This document shows, piece after piece, positions 14,081 through 27,954 of a stretch of DNA of 64,000 bases. Origin of the DNA: Paracentrotus lividus (lineage: Eukaryota; Echinodermata; Echinoidea; Camarodonta; Echinidae); contig CALNVZ010003426.1 of assembly GCA_940671915.1 (NCBI GenBank), positions 49,688,810 through 49,752,809 on the forward strand, written 5' to 3'. A program made the position numbers and the translations under genes. Within the stretch, counting starts at the first letter, position 1, and every line of letters starts with the position of its first letter. The notes under the pieces are model-generated. The model saw only the letters and a program-made list of their open reading frames with translations, was not told the origin of the DNA and searched no databases.

Positions 14081-17000
14081 GGTCGGAAACATTAAGTAAT
14101 GATGGAAAGTGATAAATAAACGAATTTCATTTTATTTTAAATAAATTTTAATTTGAACTTGTAATGGTTTTATAGCATAAAATAAATATCATAGCGAGTA
14201 TATCACAACATTTTCTAAGAAAATATTACTCTCGCATTATTCACCAGGTAGTTCAATATTGTTCTCTACCATCTTTATCATCATTTTAGTTTTCAAAAGG
14301 ATTTGTTAATTTTTGAGAGAAATTCAATTTCGAAAAAAACTATCAGACCAACAGAACGAAATAACTTTAAAAACAAGCTTCATAATTATTTAGATTTATT
14401 CCAGCAGTTCAGCGTGTTTTGCAGTTAATGCAGAATACATTCAATAATCAATCAAAAGGTTCGTAATATTTAATTTATTATTCATTAATCATCAATTAGG
14501 ATATTACATTGTACATGTTTTGATTTAATGGTGTTTTACTTGTTTTCTGTGCTGACTTCTTGAATCATTGACTGTAATTTTTCAAGTTCAAGCATTGATT
14601 TTTCATGCAAGGTAACACAGATTCTTCTTTTCTTCAACTGAATATATTCCAATTCAATTTCAATTAATGTAATACCATATAATTATCTTGATTTTTTTGT
14701 ACTTAATCATTTTAATACCTTAACTAATTCTGAACCATTTCCAATCATAAGGTTACATACCATTATGATTATCCATAACATTATGAATTGTATTTAAAAT
14801 ACACTTAGTATTGATCATCATATCAAATCCAAAAAGTCAACAAAAAAGAGTCAAAGGATTCAAAAACATTTTTAAAGCTTTTCATCATTTTATCCATTCT
14901 TACTAACAGTAAGAACAAAAATTCAAAATCAAAAATATTAATAAACAATTGTATATTTTTCTATTTTATTCGTGAATTCCTACACTGTTATTGATGTTAT
15001 GATCACATATTTAGGATTAGAATATAATAATAATTTTATTTAAGGATACCTTTATTATATGAATCTCCCAATTTAATTTAGTATTATGAATAATTTAAAT
15101 TATTTTTTGTTGTTTGATGAATAGGATGACAACATTAATTCGTCTTATAAGGTATACTTATAATATATAAATGGTATATGCTGAATGATATTATGATGAA
15201 GGTTAACGATGATGAATGATGATGATGGTTACGATGATATTTTAGAAAGTATATGATAATTATATAAGAGATGAATTTATGTGACATGCTAATGAATCGG
15301 TGTTTCATATATTATATATTTCCTTTAGTGTTGATCATTTTATTCATTTACCCGAGGTACCTCCCAAACCAGCATATTACAAAAGTGTACCTCCCCCCTC
15401 GAAAAAAAGTATATTATAAAATGAAGAAAAAATGACATATGCAATAACTATTTTAGGTCAATCCAATATTACTAGTATTAATGCCTTCCACGCAAATCAT
15501 ACATTTGTTTCAAAATAGACCTCACCGAATTAGAAAACTATCATGGTTAGCTTAACTCCCACAAAATATCAACACAAATTGGAATTTTACCCTCTGCGTC
15601 AGGTTCGGTTCAGGGTCTGGTGTCCTGCATGGCAATTCATAAACAAATGTTTTAAGTCCTAAAAAAGGACGATTGTGTCTATACAATTGTATTTATTTAT
15701 AGTTTTGAAAGACCAGTCAAATCATATACCCTTTAAACATGTGATTCTCAGTAGTATAGCAATACACCACCTAAAACATTATATTAGAACTTTCCCTCCT
15801 CCTAGAATATTTGTGATCCAAATTGTTCGTTTCATATCAAATCCATTCATTTTCACTTGTCTTCTAAAATGGTAATGAACCTAGTAGTACAAGCAATGTC
15901 TGATCATAATATTAGTCAATTTGTCCAAAAACATGTTTTTAACCCATTACATGGTTTTTCAAAATTTTGTTCTTCCCCTCCCCCCCCCCATATGAGAAAT
16001 TGATCCCCACTAATTATATGTATGAATCAATAGTAATCACAATAACATTAACCTGTTGAGACGAGCTATTGGGTCTATAACAACATTTCCCATAGACCGT
16101 CAGCGGAATAATTGGCTCAATTCCCCACGGTTTTAAATAAACTTTTAATAAGTCAGGAAAAAATAAAAATTTAGTCTGTTAAAAATATTTATACGATGAT
16201 CTTATCAGAATCTCCCCCAGACAACTCCCTGTACGATTCACAGGTACTCCCGATACATATGTTTTTTAGTTTAGTGTTATTAGTATTTGTCCTCCGTTTA
16301 TTTCCCCGTGACTCCTCCGGAATTGGGTCCCAAGAGTTTCCTCCTAGATGTCTAGAACCTTAAACAGGTCCTAATTACCAAATAATAAATTCTTCTAATC
16401 TAAAGGAAAGGCACAGATTAAAGAACACAGGTATTGTATCACATGTCAATGACACACAAATTAAAGGTAAAAATTCATATTTTTCTTCTCATCGGATTTC
16501 ATAAACCTCATTAATGTTCTCAAGGATTTTCTTCCTATAGGAAACAACAAATTTAATTCCTTAAACAACTAAAAAACATCTTAATTATACCGCTCTAGGT
16601 CGCTTCTTACCTTATAGATAATCATTTGGAAAGTACTTATTCCTTAATAAGTTTAAATGCTAAAAGAATTTCAATTGTACTTACCCTGGGTAAATTGTTT
16701 TTTCTAATAGGCAACCATAATTGTTACTTTTAAGGACCTATAAATTAACATGACTCATTTGTTGTCTATATAGTAACAGGTATTTTAGTATATTAACCTT
16801 TTAAGTAACCTATAAGTACAATCTCGCCAAGAGATATAAAAGACAGATATAAACATGTTACCCAAGGCTCTAAAAATAATGGAATATGGGAAAAATTATT
16901 CAGTTCATTATAAATTATTTAAAAGATTCATATCCATTGGTTTATTTAACATCTAAAAATTCATACATGTATTTTTTGTTTTTTACCTGTCCAGCATTCC

Positions 17001-19860
17001 ATTGTGAATTATACAGGAATTCACCTCTTTTTCTTATCGTAGACCTAACGAGCAAAAAATTCAAAGTTAAACAAAAAGGTCCTCTTAAGTGTTCTAGCGT
17101 TTAACTCGATCACATCGTCAACGAAAAACCTATTCGTTTCCAACAAGCTAAAATGGAATCCGGCCCACCTGACAACGTCACTTTTTTCGTTCACTTTATT
17201 TCATATTATTCATTAAAACGCTGTGACATACGATGTTTGTTATTTCCAGGAATAAAAATAGCCCTTCATTGATATTAATGACCATTCTAACTATTACATA
17301 TGGACGGCTATAATAATCCTCTCCAGGGTTGTTCAACATGGACATCGTTTAAATCAATCATTTTATCAACTTCATTCTGTTTATTTCCATTTTCCATATT
17401 AGTTCAATGGCTCTGACCTTAAAAACAAATGTTTTTTAATTAAATACATGATACAACTAATTTTTCTGTCTTTAATACAGCAAAGTTTCCTCCCAAAGTA
17501 ATCAGGTATTAAATTATTTTTTTCTACATGTATATGTTACTTATAAACTATAAAATGGAAACATGTAACTATATTTTTATAATGGTATATTTTCTGTAAA
17601 AAAAAAAACAACACAACAACAACAAACCCACTTAGTTACATTTTCAACACTGAACCGGTCGTATCCTAAAAATCAAGGAATCCTAACGTTTTCCCATATA
17701 ACTAGAACGTTCAACTATGTGAACTTTAAAGACTTAAAGACTGGCCTAGCAATCCGGTGCTGGGAAACATCTATCTCAAAAATTTTTCAAGATACGATGA
17801 TCAATAACCAGTGGTTTCTGGCTGAAACCAAATTTATACAATTTACTGGGCATGGGATATACTGGCTTTTCCGCGACGTGAATCTTTGTTCAACGTAGAA
17901 AAGTTACGTACATAAAGACTATTACCACCTTTCATTTTAGATAGATTGTCTCTTCCAAGGGAAATCGGTCCGAACATGGTCAGAAGAAGATGTATGGCAA
18001 CCAATGCGTTGCAAATCATGTCTCAATTTTGTTTCCCAATGAACAGGGCATCCACCCCAAAGGATTACAACCTTGAGATCATGCATGCAATGGTTTACCT
18101 TCTTAAAGTGAGACAAATATCGGTCCATGTGCTTACCTATATCTCTGCAGGACTGTAACAAAAGGATGCCCACTCTGCACGATCGTGGCACTTTCAAAGA
18201 GAATTCTTTGTAAGGTAATACTTTTCGTGCTACTACAGTGGTCGGAAAGTTGTAGATCACAATTAATGCTGTATGCCTTTGCAGGCAAGCTAAAGAATGT
18301 CAACAGATATTCCGGGACATATACAATCCAAATTACTGACTGGGCAATTTTCGCACTAATCTGAATATTAGGCTTCATAATTTCAATATTCCAACTAGCA
18401 TATATTCAAGTTTTCGTCTGCCGGGAATGCGGACAATTTAAAAGGGGATTTAGGGATGAATCATTTTTAACCCTTTTCACAAATTAAGTGCTGTCATTGA
18501 TTTCCCAATGTTAGACATGATGTGTCGATATATGTCATATCTTATCATGTGCTCAATTTTGGCGCGTCAGTTCAATGAAAGTGAAATATAAGCATAACAC
18601 AATTTCGCTACATCTGGTTATCGCCATCAATCTTCGGCTTTGAGGATTCTAGCAGCATGAAGCGCCGTATATTCTTTGTGCGTCTTTAGACTAAGTGACC
18701 AGCGTTAATAATGTTTGCTAGTGGAACTCCATCTCTCTGTAGTCATTGAATACCACCCTAAATAAAAACAAAATACTATTGGTACCTCCAACCCCTTTTT
18801 TCTAGAAGTTACAAAACGCAATGAGGTGATTGGCGATCCATGATAATGCAAAAGAAGGCTACCTATTAGCGATGAATTCGCAAGGGGCCTGACTTCATTT
18901 AATACAATTCTCTTCAAAAGCTTACGGAGGAACATCAGGTACGTTATTTCGTTGCTCTATTCAACAAAGAATGTTCTTCCAGAATTAAATAGAGATGAAC
19001 ATTGCCAAGGTACGTCATCTTATGAATGCTTTTCGTTGCCTGAGTTCATACAAAGAAGTTTCTTTCTAGAAGTTAAAAAGATGTACATCCACAGGTACGT
19101 CGTCTATGAAATGCCTTTCGTTGCTCTAATTCATACAAAGGATGTTCTTTCAGAGTAAGATAGATGAACATCCAAGGTACGTTCGTCTTAAGAAATTTTT
19201 TCATTGCTCTATCATTACAAAGTAATGTTCTTTCAGAAAGTAATAAATGATGAACATTCCGATAGTAGTTCACTATGAGCATTTCGTTGCTCTATTCATA
19301 CAAAGAATGGCTCTTTCAAGTAAAAAAGGTAACATTCCAAAAGTCGTGTCTTATGAATGCTTTTCGTTGCTCTACTTAATACAAGAATGTTTCTTCAGAA
19401 GTTAAAAAGATGACACGTCCAAGGTACGTTTCGTCTTATGAATGCTTTTTCGTGCCCTATTATACAAAAAATGTTCTTTCAGAAGTTAAAAAATGAACAT
19501 TTCCAAGGTCGGTTCGTCTTAGATGAATGCTTTTTCGTTGGCTCTATTATACAAAGAATGTTCTTCAGAAGTCGTAAGAAGATGAATCAGTTCCAAAGGT
19601 ACGTCTCGTTCTTATGAATGTTTTTTCATTGCCCTCTATTGCAACAAAGAATGTTCTTTCAGAAGATAAAAAAGCATGAACATTCCAAGGTACGTTTCAA
19701 TCTTATGTAATTGCTTTTTCGTTGTGCTTGCTATTATATACAAAGAATGTTTATTTCAGAAAGTTAAAAAGCATGAATAATAATTTACGGTACGTTCATC
19801 TTATCGAATGTATTTTCGTTGCTCATTCATAGCAAAGTAATGTTCTTTCATAAGTTACAA
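14080..19860. repeat. Left arm of ~6-kb imperfect inverted repeat
   Basis: This arm reads as a degraded reverse complement of about 21790-27960. Anchors seen directly include CATTTTCTAAGAAAATATTA at about 14212 against the complement near 27850. The microsatellite-flanking text at 15320-15480 pairs with 26250-26420. The 16200-16340 block pairs with the telomere-like palindrome at 25216-25407. The 18400-18700 block pairs with 22380-22700. The arm is roughly 5-18 percent shorter than its partner over different intervals and has contracted homopolymers, as in a deletion-rich raw read. Open frames here, such as 17937-18260 on the minus strand, are not trusted. Confidence 0.8.
18935..19860 (+). 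repeat. ~83-bp tandem repeat array, about 11 units
   Basis: A unit containing TTCGTTGCTCTATTCATACA, AAGAATGTTCTTTCAGAAGT, AAAAAGATGAACATTCCAAG and GTACGTTCGTCTTATGAATG repeats about eleven times with frequent small insertions and deletions. The same unit occurs about three and a half times in reverse orientation at 21790-22080, where the copies are much cleaner. Confidence 0.8.
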
Positions 19861-21789
19861 CGTTGGGAATTCCCAGTAGGCCTACGGTTCGAAACGCAAA
19901 AGATTTTCGCGCTCTTTATATATTTCAAATGTTTTTCAGAGCTGAGAGAGTGTTCGAAGCAGTATACAAACCACCGCGATTCTTTGTTGAAAGAGCTCTC
20001 AAGAGCATGCCACGAGTTCTGTGACAAATAAAAAATCGGAAAAAAAATAGCTTTTGAATTAAGATCTTTTCTCTCCTTTTTTGTTGTTGTTTTGTTTTCG
20101 TTATAACTTTTTTTTTCTACAACAAATAAATGACACACACATTTTGCAGTGCAAGTTTCCTCTCAATAATTATGTAAACATAAAACGCAATCATTTATGT
20201 TTTTGAGTCGAAATTATGTACGCATATTAATTTGGAATCATGCATTTTTCATTCAATCAAATGCATTATGGAAGTGATATCTCATTTATTAGGCTTATGG
20301 TGTCATAAGTACTTGACCCTAGACGGACTGGAACTCACTTGAGAACGATGTTTAGACGGTGTTTGAAATTAGTCGCGAGACATATAACGCAAGATAAAAA
20401 AGAAAAGAAGTATTCGGAGCTCTCCCGTGACGGAAAACCTATTGGAACTTCTGTCTACTTCATTAGGCCTAGTCAAAATTTTTTTAAAGTCTTTTATTCA
20501 AACGAATACAACGAATGATGTCATGATAATGTACACGAGGGACAGTAGATTACGTAAGATCAAAGAATTTAGTAGGGTTCTTTTATGGTCAAGGCACATT
20601 CCTTTGTGTGCGGATAGTTTGGTCAGGGTGTATCCTCACTTCGTGGAGACGTCCCCGCGACAGAATAGTAAAATTTCGCCTCCGCGCACGTATATAACGT
20701 ATTACAGACGTCTCAAATACGTGGAGCAGGTCTCGGAGGCGTCTCGGGATATTGGAGACGTCTCTAATACTTTTTTCCTGCGGAGTACGACATTTTCTAT
20801 TTTGTCGCGGAAACATTCTCGGCACGGAATCGTTTGCGCCACTTGAGACGTCTTCTGAAAATTGGGAATGGCAAAGCCATGCTGACAAATCGTCACAATT
20901 TGTTTCAAATTAGTTTCCGCGAAGTGAGATAGCCACCCTTAATAGCTTGAAATGTAATCTTTATTCTTGAAAATGGTTAGATTTTTTTTAAAAAGGGTGA
21001 TTATATGAATAGTACAGAACTATTAATTTGACAAGCGATATCCGTTATGCACTTACTTAACACTTAGGGTGGTATCAAATAGACACCCGGAGACTATAGA
21101 CGATTACGATATTGTTTCGATCTGCGGAGAGTCCTAAGAGATTATAATACTTTGGGAGGAACCTTGAGAAAATAATTAGTTATAAATTTGTTGTTTTGCG
21201 AGATCACAACCTATGCCAACAATCAGCAAAAGAAAGGAAGCAGAATGAATGTTGAAAATACTGATTCGAATTTAAACACAATGTTGAAAAACGGAGCAGA
21301 ATTAAATGCTGTCAATTCGGTCTTTTCCCCCCATCACAGGAAAAAACTGCATTTTATTATGTTCAAGACATGACAATAACACAACATCGGATGTCGTCGC
21401 CTTCCTTAATGAATAATATGAATAATAATACATGAACGAAAACAAAGATGACGGTCCAGGTTGGGCGGAGCTTCGATTTTGAGCATGTGATTGGACAATG
21501 GATAGTTTTTCGTTCAATGATTCGGTCGATCCGTTCAAACGCAGGAACACTCTTCAGACAGTAACTAATGCTATTCTACTAAAGGCTTCTGGCATGAATT
21601 GTGTTTTGCTACAGTCTTCTGAAATGGAAAATCAGTTGGGCCTAATGAAAGCTTTCTCAAACAGGGGAAGGGCGTGGCAGAGGGGGGGGGGTGTAAGAGG
21701 TATGTAGTGTATTTTTTTATTCAAATTTTGTAAATGGATTTTTTTTTTTTTTTTTTGGGTGTATGTCCCTTATCATTCCTTATATCTTG
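19861..21789. other. Spacer between inverted arms; degenerate repeats
   Basis: The central portion has no partner in the opposite arm. It holds a degenerate copy of the TAA-flanked GACGTCTCC element (20626-20938). It also holds a segment, 21180-21560, that is a direct repeat of 24040-24420. The 139-codon frame at 20427-20846 lies across the degenerate element and has no protein-like features, so I do not call a gene. Confidence 0.5.
20626..20938. mobile_element. Degenerate TAA-type MITE with GACGTCTC repeats
   Basis: Starts with a damaged GGGTG(G)TAT..CTCACTTCGTGGAGACGTC and ends with TTTCCGCGAAGTGAGATAGC followed by CACCC and TTA. This matches, with substitutions, the ends of the better-preserved copies at 28638-29259 and 41482-41886. 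The interior has the same GGAGACGTCTC-rich text. No coding capacity. Confidence 0.6.
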
Positions 21790-22080
21790 TAGACATTGTA
21801 TGAATAGGGCAACGAAAAAGCATTCATAAGACGAACGTACCTTGGAATGTTCATCTTTTTAACTTCTGAAAGAACATTCTTTGTATTAATAGAGCAACGA
21901 AAACGCATTCATAAGACGAACGTACCTTGGAATGTTCACCTTTTTAACTTCTGAAAGAGCATTCTTTGTATGAATAGAGCAACGAAAATGCATTCATAAG
22001 ATGAACGTACCTTGGAATGTTCATCTTTTTTACTTCTGAAAGAACATTCTTTGTATGAATAGAGCAATGAAAAAATGAAC
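21790..22080 (-). repeat. ~83-bp tandem repeat array, 3.5 units, inverted
   Basis: Near-perfect units reading GAGCAACGAAAA, GCATTCATAAGACGAACGTA, CCTTGGAATGTTCATCTTTT and AACTTCTGAAAGAACATTCT. They are the reverse complement of the noisy array at 18935-19860. Confidence 0.85.
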
Positions 22081-25000
22081 GTCATCCTTGTGGGAATGTG
22101 TTCCTCGCTAGGTAAGGCGTTTGTGAGAGAAGGGGTTGTATTTATAGGAAGTGAAGTTCAGGCCGTAGCTTGGAATTTTCATCGGCTCATAGATGGGTAG
22201 CCTTTCTTTTGATTTTTTAGTGACCTTGGCCATGCGGGACCTTTCGTGTTTTGTTAACATTTCTAGAATAATAGGGGTAGCCAATAATGATCAGTTTTTG
22301 TTTTTATTTAGGGTGGTATTCTCAAGGACTAGCGAGAGATGGGAGTTCAACTAGGCAACTATTTATTTCGAAACAGGCTGTCACTGTTCTAAGAGACACA
22401 CAACAAGAATATCGGCTTCAATGGCTGGCCGTAGATCCTCAAAGCCGACAGATGTCATGGCGATACAGAGTGAGCGAATTTGGTGTAATTGCTTATATCT
22501 TCACCTTGTTCATTTCGACCTGAGCAGCGCCAAAATTGAGGGCACACTGATAAGGATATGAAAAAAAGAAAGAAAAATTATATCGACGATATAGGATGTC
22601 TAAACATTGGGGTAAATTCAAGTGACAGCAGCCTGTTAAATTTTGGTGAATGAGGGTTTAAAAAAATGATTTCCAGTGTCCTAAGAATCCCCTTTTTAAA
22701 CAATCTTTTCCGATTATTTCCGGCAGAAAGAATTATGAGAGGACGGACAATTGAATTATGTGGCTACGTTGGAATGATTGAAATTATGCAAGCTATATGT
22801 CAGATGTAGTGCGGAAAACTGCCATCAGTCAAAGGTAAGTTTTTGGATTTTATATGTCGGAAATATTGTGACATTTCTTTTAGGCTTGGCCTCGGCAGGA
22901 TACGCATGTAATTGTGTATTGGCTGCAAACTTTTCAGAGCATGGTAGCGAAAAGTAATTTCTGATTACAAAAGAATATGGTCTCCTGTTTGAAAGTGGGC
23001 CGGGCTACGAGTGGCAGCCAAGTAATGGGGATCTTTTTGTTAGGCCGTCTGCAAGAGAGATATACGTTAAGCACATGCCCGATCATATTTTCTCCTGCGT
23101 GGGGCTTTTGAGAGGCTAGGGTGCAGATGGACGATTCGCGGCGCGTGTGCAGTGAGTCTCAAGGGGCTTGTACCGGTCCACTTGGGGTGCTGTGCTGCAC
23201 GTTCGCTGGAAACGAAAATTGAGACTGATTTGCACGGCATGGTTGCAGTCTGCAACTACAAATCTGGTCTCCTCTGGGCTGTGCTGCGCGACGGTATTTT
23301 GCTTGGGCCACAATAAAGGAACAGATCTTAAGTAACCATGACAGGCTGGCGTGAATGCCGTCGTGTTTAATGTCACGGTAACCTTTTCTACGTTTTGCAG
23401 CAAAAGATTTTCGTGCGCGGAAATAGGCAAGTAGTATCAACTAGATTGCGCATGGCCAGTAAATCTGTCCTCAATTTTGTTCCGCGAAGTGAAATCGCCA
23501 CGCCTTGGGTTCTCGATCACTTCGCTGTACACTACTTTGAAACAAATTTGAGATAGATCTTGTCAGCACGGATTGTTGCGCATAGCTCAGTCCTCCTAAG
23601 TTTCCTAACGTTCCTTACGTCTTCGAAGACGGTTCTCTATACGTTTTTTATAAATACGTGGCGCAAGACGATTTCGCGATGTGTGGCATTATGTGAGGAT
23701 ACGCCGTTCAGTGGTGCAAACATGTAGACCGTGAAGTGGGTTTTGTTGTTGTTGTTGTTTGTTTTTTTTTCCCCATAAACAATATGCATTATAAAGACTA
23801 TCCAGATTAGCATGTTTCAATGTTATTCATCGTTTTATGAGAGTAGAATATATCAATGTAGAAAACAAATTAATTTAAGCTTACTGGATTTACTGTTGAG
23901 GAGGCAAACTTTGCGCTTGTGGTTAAAGCCGCAAGCTTAAATAGTTGTTTATCACATGTATTACATTAAAAACATTTGGTTTAGATGCGGTCGAGGGCTA
24001 CGCTTAAGGTCCACATTAAAGCCGTCATTTAGTGAAAATTGGGAAATAACAGAATGAAGTTGGAACCTAAAGAATGATTCGAATTTAAAGCGGCAATGTC
24101 GGGCAATGTTGAACAACCTCGAGCAGGATTGATTCACCCTTAGGCATCTATGGTAATAGTTTAGCGGCAATTCGGTCTTTGCCTCATCACAATGAAAGGA
24201 GCTCATTCTGTTATTCTTGGGCTAATAGACACACATCGTATGTCCCCGCTTTCCTTAATGAATAAAACGATGAATAATACCATGAACGATAAAGCAAAGA
24301 GTGTACGGTGCCAGGTTGGGCTGGAGCTTCCAATTTTGAGCTTGTGATTGGACAACGGATAGGTTTTTCGTTCGACGATTCGATCGACCGTTCAAAACGC
24401 AGGAACACTAAGAGGACCATTTTGTTTACACTTTTGAATTTTTGCTACGTAGGTCTACGTACAATGAAAAAGAGGTGAATACCTTCTGTATAATTTCCAA
24501 CAATGGAAATTGCCTGGACAGGTCCAAAACAACACTAAAAAATACACTGTATGAAGATTTTTCCCCAGCCATGTACAAATAACAATGGATATGAATTTCT
24601 TTTATAAATATAATGACTGAATAATCTTTTCATATCTTATTATTTTAGAGCTCCTGGGTAAATGCTTTATATTGTCTTTTAGAATCTCTTGGGAAGATGT
24701 ACTATTTTAGGTTTCTTAAAGGCTTTTGAATATCACTAAAATACTGCCTTCCTTATAGCACCAACAAATGAGTTCATGTTTTTATAGGTCTAAAGAAACA
24801 ATTATGGCCTCCTCGCTCTTAGAAAAACAATTTTACAGGGTCAAGTACAATGAGAAATTTTGTTAAGCTATTTAAACTTATTAAGGATAAATACTTGTTC
24901 AGACATGATTAATTCATATAGGTAAGAAGGACTAGAAGGGTATCAATTAAGATGCTTTTTTAGGTCTTGTTTCAAGGGGAATTAAATTTAGTTGTTTCTA

Positions 25001-25215
25001 ATAGGAAGAAAAATCTGAGAAACATTAATGAAGGTTTAATGAAAATCGATGAAGAAAAAATATGAATTTTTACATCTTTAATTTTGTGATGTCATTTGCA
25101 ATGTGTACTCCCATCTGTGTTCTTTCAATCCCATACAGTGCCATTTTCTTAGAATTAGAAGAATTTAAATTATTTTGCCTGCACAATGTAGGCCTACATG
25201 TTATTCAATGGTTCT

Positions 25216-25407
25216 AGGACATCTCCCCCGGAGGACAACTCCCCCGGGGACAATTCCCGGAGGACAGCTCCCCCGGAGGACAACTCCCCCGGAGGACAAC
25301 CCTAACCCTAACCCTAACACTAACCCTAACCCTAACCCTATGTCCTCCGGGGGAGCTGTCCTCCGGGAATCGTCCCCGGGGGAGTTGTCCTCCGGGGGAG
25401 ATGTCCT
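25216..25407. repeat. 68-bp palindrome arms around CCCTAA repeats
   Basis: Left arm 25216-25283 and right arm 25340-25407 are inverted copies with one visible mismatch. They are built from a short unit resembling GGACAACTCCCCCGGA. Between them is about one more unit and then seven CCCTAA-type hexamers (25300-25340, one of them CACTAA). CCCTAA/TTAGGG is the usual metazoan telomeric hexamer, but this copy is internal. Confidence 0.85.
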
Positions 25408-25497
25408 GATACGATCATACGTATTCAATATTTTAACAGACCTCACTCAAAAGTTTTTTATTTTTTCTGCTTCATTCACGATGGGTTTCCCCTTTAA

Positions 25498-25582
25498 CCC
25501 GTTGGGGACTGAGCCCGAATATATTCGGGCTGAGGTCTATGGGAAATGTGTGTTATAGCCAAATCAGCTCGTCTCCAACAGG
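25498..25582. mobile_element. 85-bp TTAA-flanked mini-element
   Basis: Begins CCCGTTGGGGAC and ends GTCTCCAACAGG, an imperfect inverted pair, flanked by TTAA at 25494-25497 and 25583-25586. It contains the perfect palindrome GCCCGAATATATTCGGGC (25513-25530). A degraded counterpart lies near 16060-16140 in the left arm. Confidence 0.6.
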
Positions 25583-26465
25583 TTAATGGTTACATTTTGT
25601 GCAGTACTCCTTCCCTTTCATCAATAATAAATTAGTGGTGGATCATAATTTCATATTGGGGGGGGGGGGAGGGGCCCAGCCCCAAAATTTGAAAAACATG
25701 TAAGGGGGTACAGCCACAATGTAATTTAATGTGGACAATTGCACTAATATTATGATCAGCACCCCTTTGTCTCTCGTACTCAGTAGGTTCCAAATTACAT
25801 GTTCTCAGAAGGAACAACGCTGCAAAATGCAGATGGAATTTGAAGTATGCAACTGAACACAGTTGGAGTTCCACAAAATATTTGGAAGGGGAGGGAAAGT
25901 TCCTCCAATATTAATTTTTAAGGTGGGTGTATGCTATACTACTGCCAGAAATCCAATGTTCAAAGGGTATATGAATTGTACTGTGTCTTCAAAACTATAC
26001 CAGTAACATTACATTGTGCATGCAGACACATATCGTCTTTTTAGAGACTTAAAAAAGACATTTGTTTATGAATTGCACTGCAGCACAGACCTGTTACGAC
26101 TGTGACAGCAGGGTGAAAAAAATTCAAATTTGTGTTGAATATTTGTGGGAGTTTTCCAGCTAACACTGCCCTAAGTTTTTTCCTAATTTCAGTGTGATGG
26201 ATCTATGTTTGAAACCAACACTGTATGCTTGTGCCTGTTGGCAAGGCATTAATCCTAGTAATATTGGATATGACCTAAAGCCATAGCTCCCTACTTGCAA
26301 TCATGTCATTTTTTTCTTCATTTTCTAATATACTTTTTTTTCTCGGGGGGGGGGGGGGGGGGGGGGGGAGGTACCAGACCTATTTTGTAATATCTGGTTT
26401 GAGTACAATCGGGTAAATGGAATAAATAATTGATTCACTCTTTGAAAGAAAATATATAGGCCTAT

Positions 26466-26770
26466 ATGCACATGACCCACATCATCATCATCATCGTCAC
26501 CATCATCATAATCATCATCATCATCATCATCATCATAATCATCATCATCCTCATCACCACTATCATCGTCACCATCATCATCAACATCGTCATCATCGTC
26601 ACCATCATCATAATCATCATCATCATCATCATTTATCACCATTATTATCCAAGTCGATACCATTCCCACCATCATCACGACGACCATTACCATGATTGTC
26701 ATCATCATCATCACCACCACCACCACCACCACAATAATCGTGATCACCACCATTATATCATCATTCATCA
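26466..26770. repeat. CAT/ATC microsatellite
   Basis: Imperfect trinucleotide array on the plus strand. It opens spurious His/Ile-rich and Asp/Met-rich frames on the two strands, which I do not treat as genes. A poly-G run lies just upstream at about 26346-26368. Confidence 0.9.
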
Positions 26771-27954
26771 CTACCACCAGTTACAATTGGGAGGATCAAC
26801 TATCAAGTACCAGTATCTTGAAAATAACAAATTAATTAGAGGCCTATATATGTCTTAATCTAAATATGTGATGCATCACATCGAAATCAGACACAAGTCG
26901 CTGAGCGAATTCAGCAAAGTGTCGAGGAAATCGGCAAAATAATAAAAATTGTCTTATTTGGGGGAAATATTTTTTTGATTTTCTGAATTTTTAATGTTTC
27001 TTCATGTTCTGTAAAAGAAAATGAGTAGAAATGATGAAGGGAAAGCCTTTAAAAATGGATTGTTTTGTTGGAATCTTTGACTCTTTTTTGGCGACTTGTG
27101 TCTGATTTTGATATGATGAGTCACATATAAAGTGAATATTTTACAATTTAGCACCCGGTCTAAATGTTCATGCTACATGAACTTGCCAGTGACATGTTCA
27201 GACTTCAGTTCAAGTCATCACACTAACAATTTATTAAGTGACAAAAAATTAAAAAAGATAAGTATCATGGTATGATGCCCATTCATTGCAAATTGGAATG
27301 AAATATAAACTTCACGTTGCAAGACACAGAGGAAAGACCATCTGTTGCGTTGCATGCAAAACACGCAACTCCCGCCTGCTCAAGAGAAATAACAGTTCAA
27401 CGGTCCGCATCTCACAGACAACGGGCGAGTCCAGGCGGACAGAAACCAGTAAACCCCAATTAAATCAACCTCCACTGGGTCCAGATATCTAATTGATGGA
27501 TTAATTGCAAATACATAAACTTAAATCATACGAACCTGTTTGATTTGGATGTCAGTTGAATGTCCTTTCTGCATAAGCTGCAAAAACGGCTGCAACCTGC
27601 TGAATACAATCTAAATACCAATGAAACAAAGCGCTTTGTTTTCTACACAAGAGTGTGATGTCTGGCTCTCCGTTGGTCTTCGATATACGTTGATGGGTTA
27701 CCCCTTCGCTTGAGATTTCGCTCTTAGCTTTGAATTCATCAATAAACACAACAATACCACTGATCTCTACACATTCTGAAGAACGTAACGTGAATCGAGT
27801 GATACGAGAGATGGCGCTATGCCATGTGATATAATGCGAAGTAATATTTTCTTAGAAAAAGTGTGATATTGCCGGGTCATGAGATATTTCCCATTTATGA
27901 TATAAAACATTACAAGTCATCTAAATTTATTTTTTTAAATACTTGGATAATCGT

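Noticed and set aside
17937..18260. 107-codon minus-strand frame with protein-like texture
   Set aside because: It is in the noisy arm of the large inverted repeat, and the cleaner partner copy at about 22917-23250 does not keep the frame.
20427..20846. 139-codon open frame on the plus strand
   Set aside because: It lies across a degenerate inverted-repeat element; the reverse strand is also open and the peptide has no recognisable composition or motif.
25175..25558. 127-codon frame with Pro/Asn repeats
   Set aside because: Translation of the telomere-like repeats and their palindromic arms.
26325..26858. Asp/Val/Met-rich and His/Ile-rich frames
   Set aside because: Produced by the CAT/ATC microsatellite.
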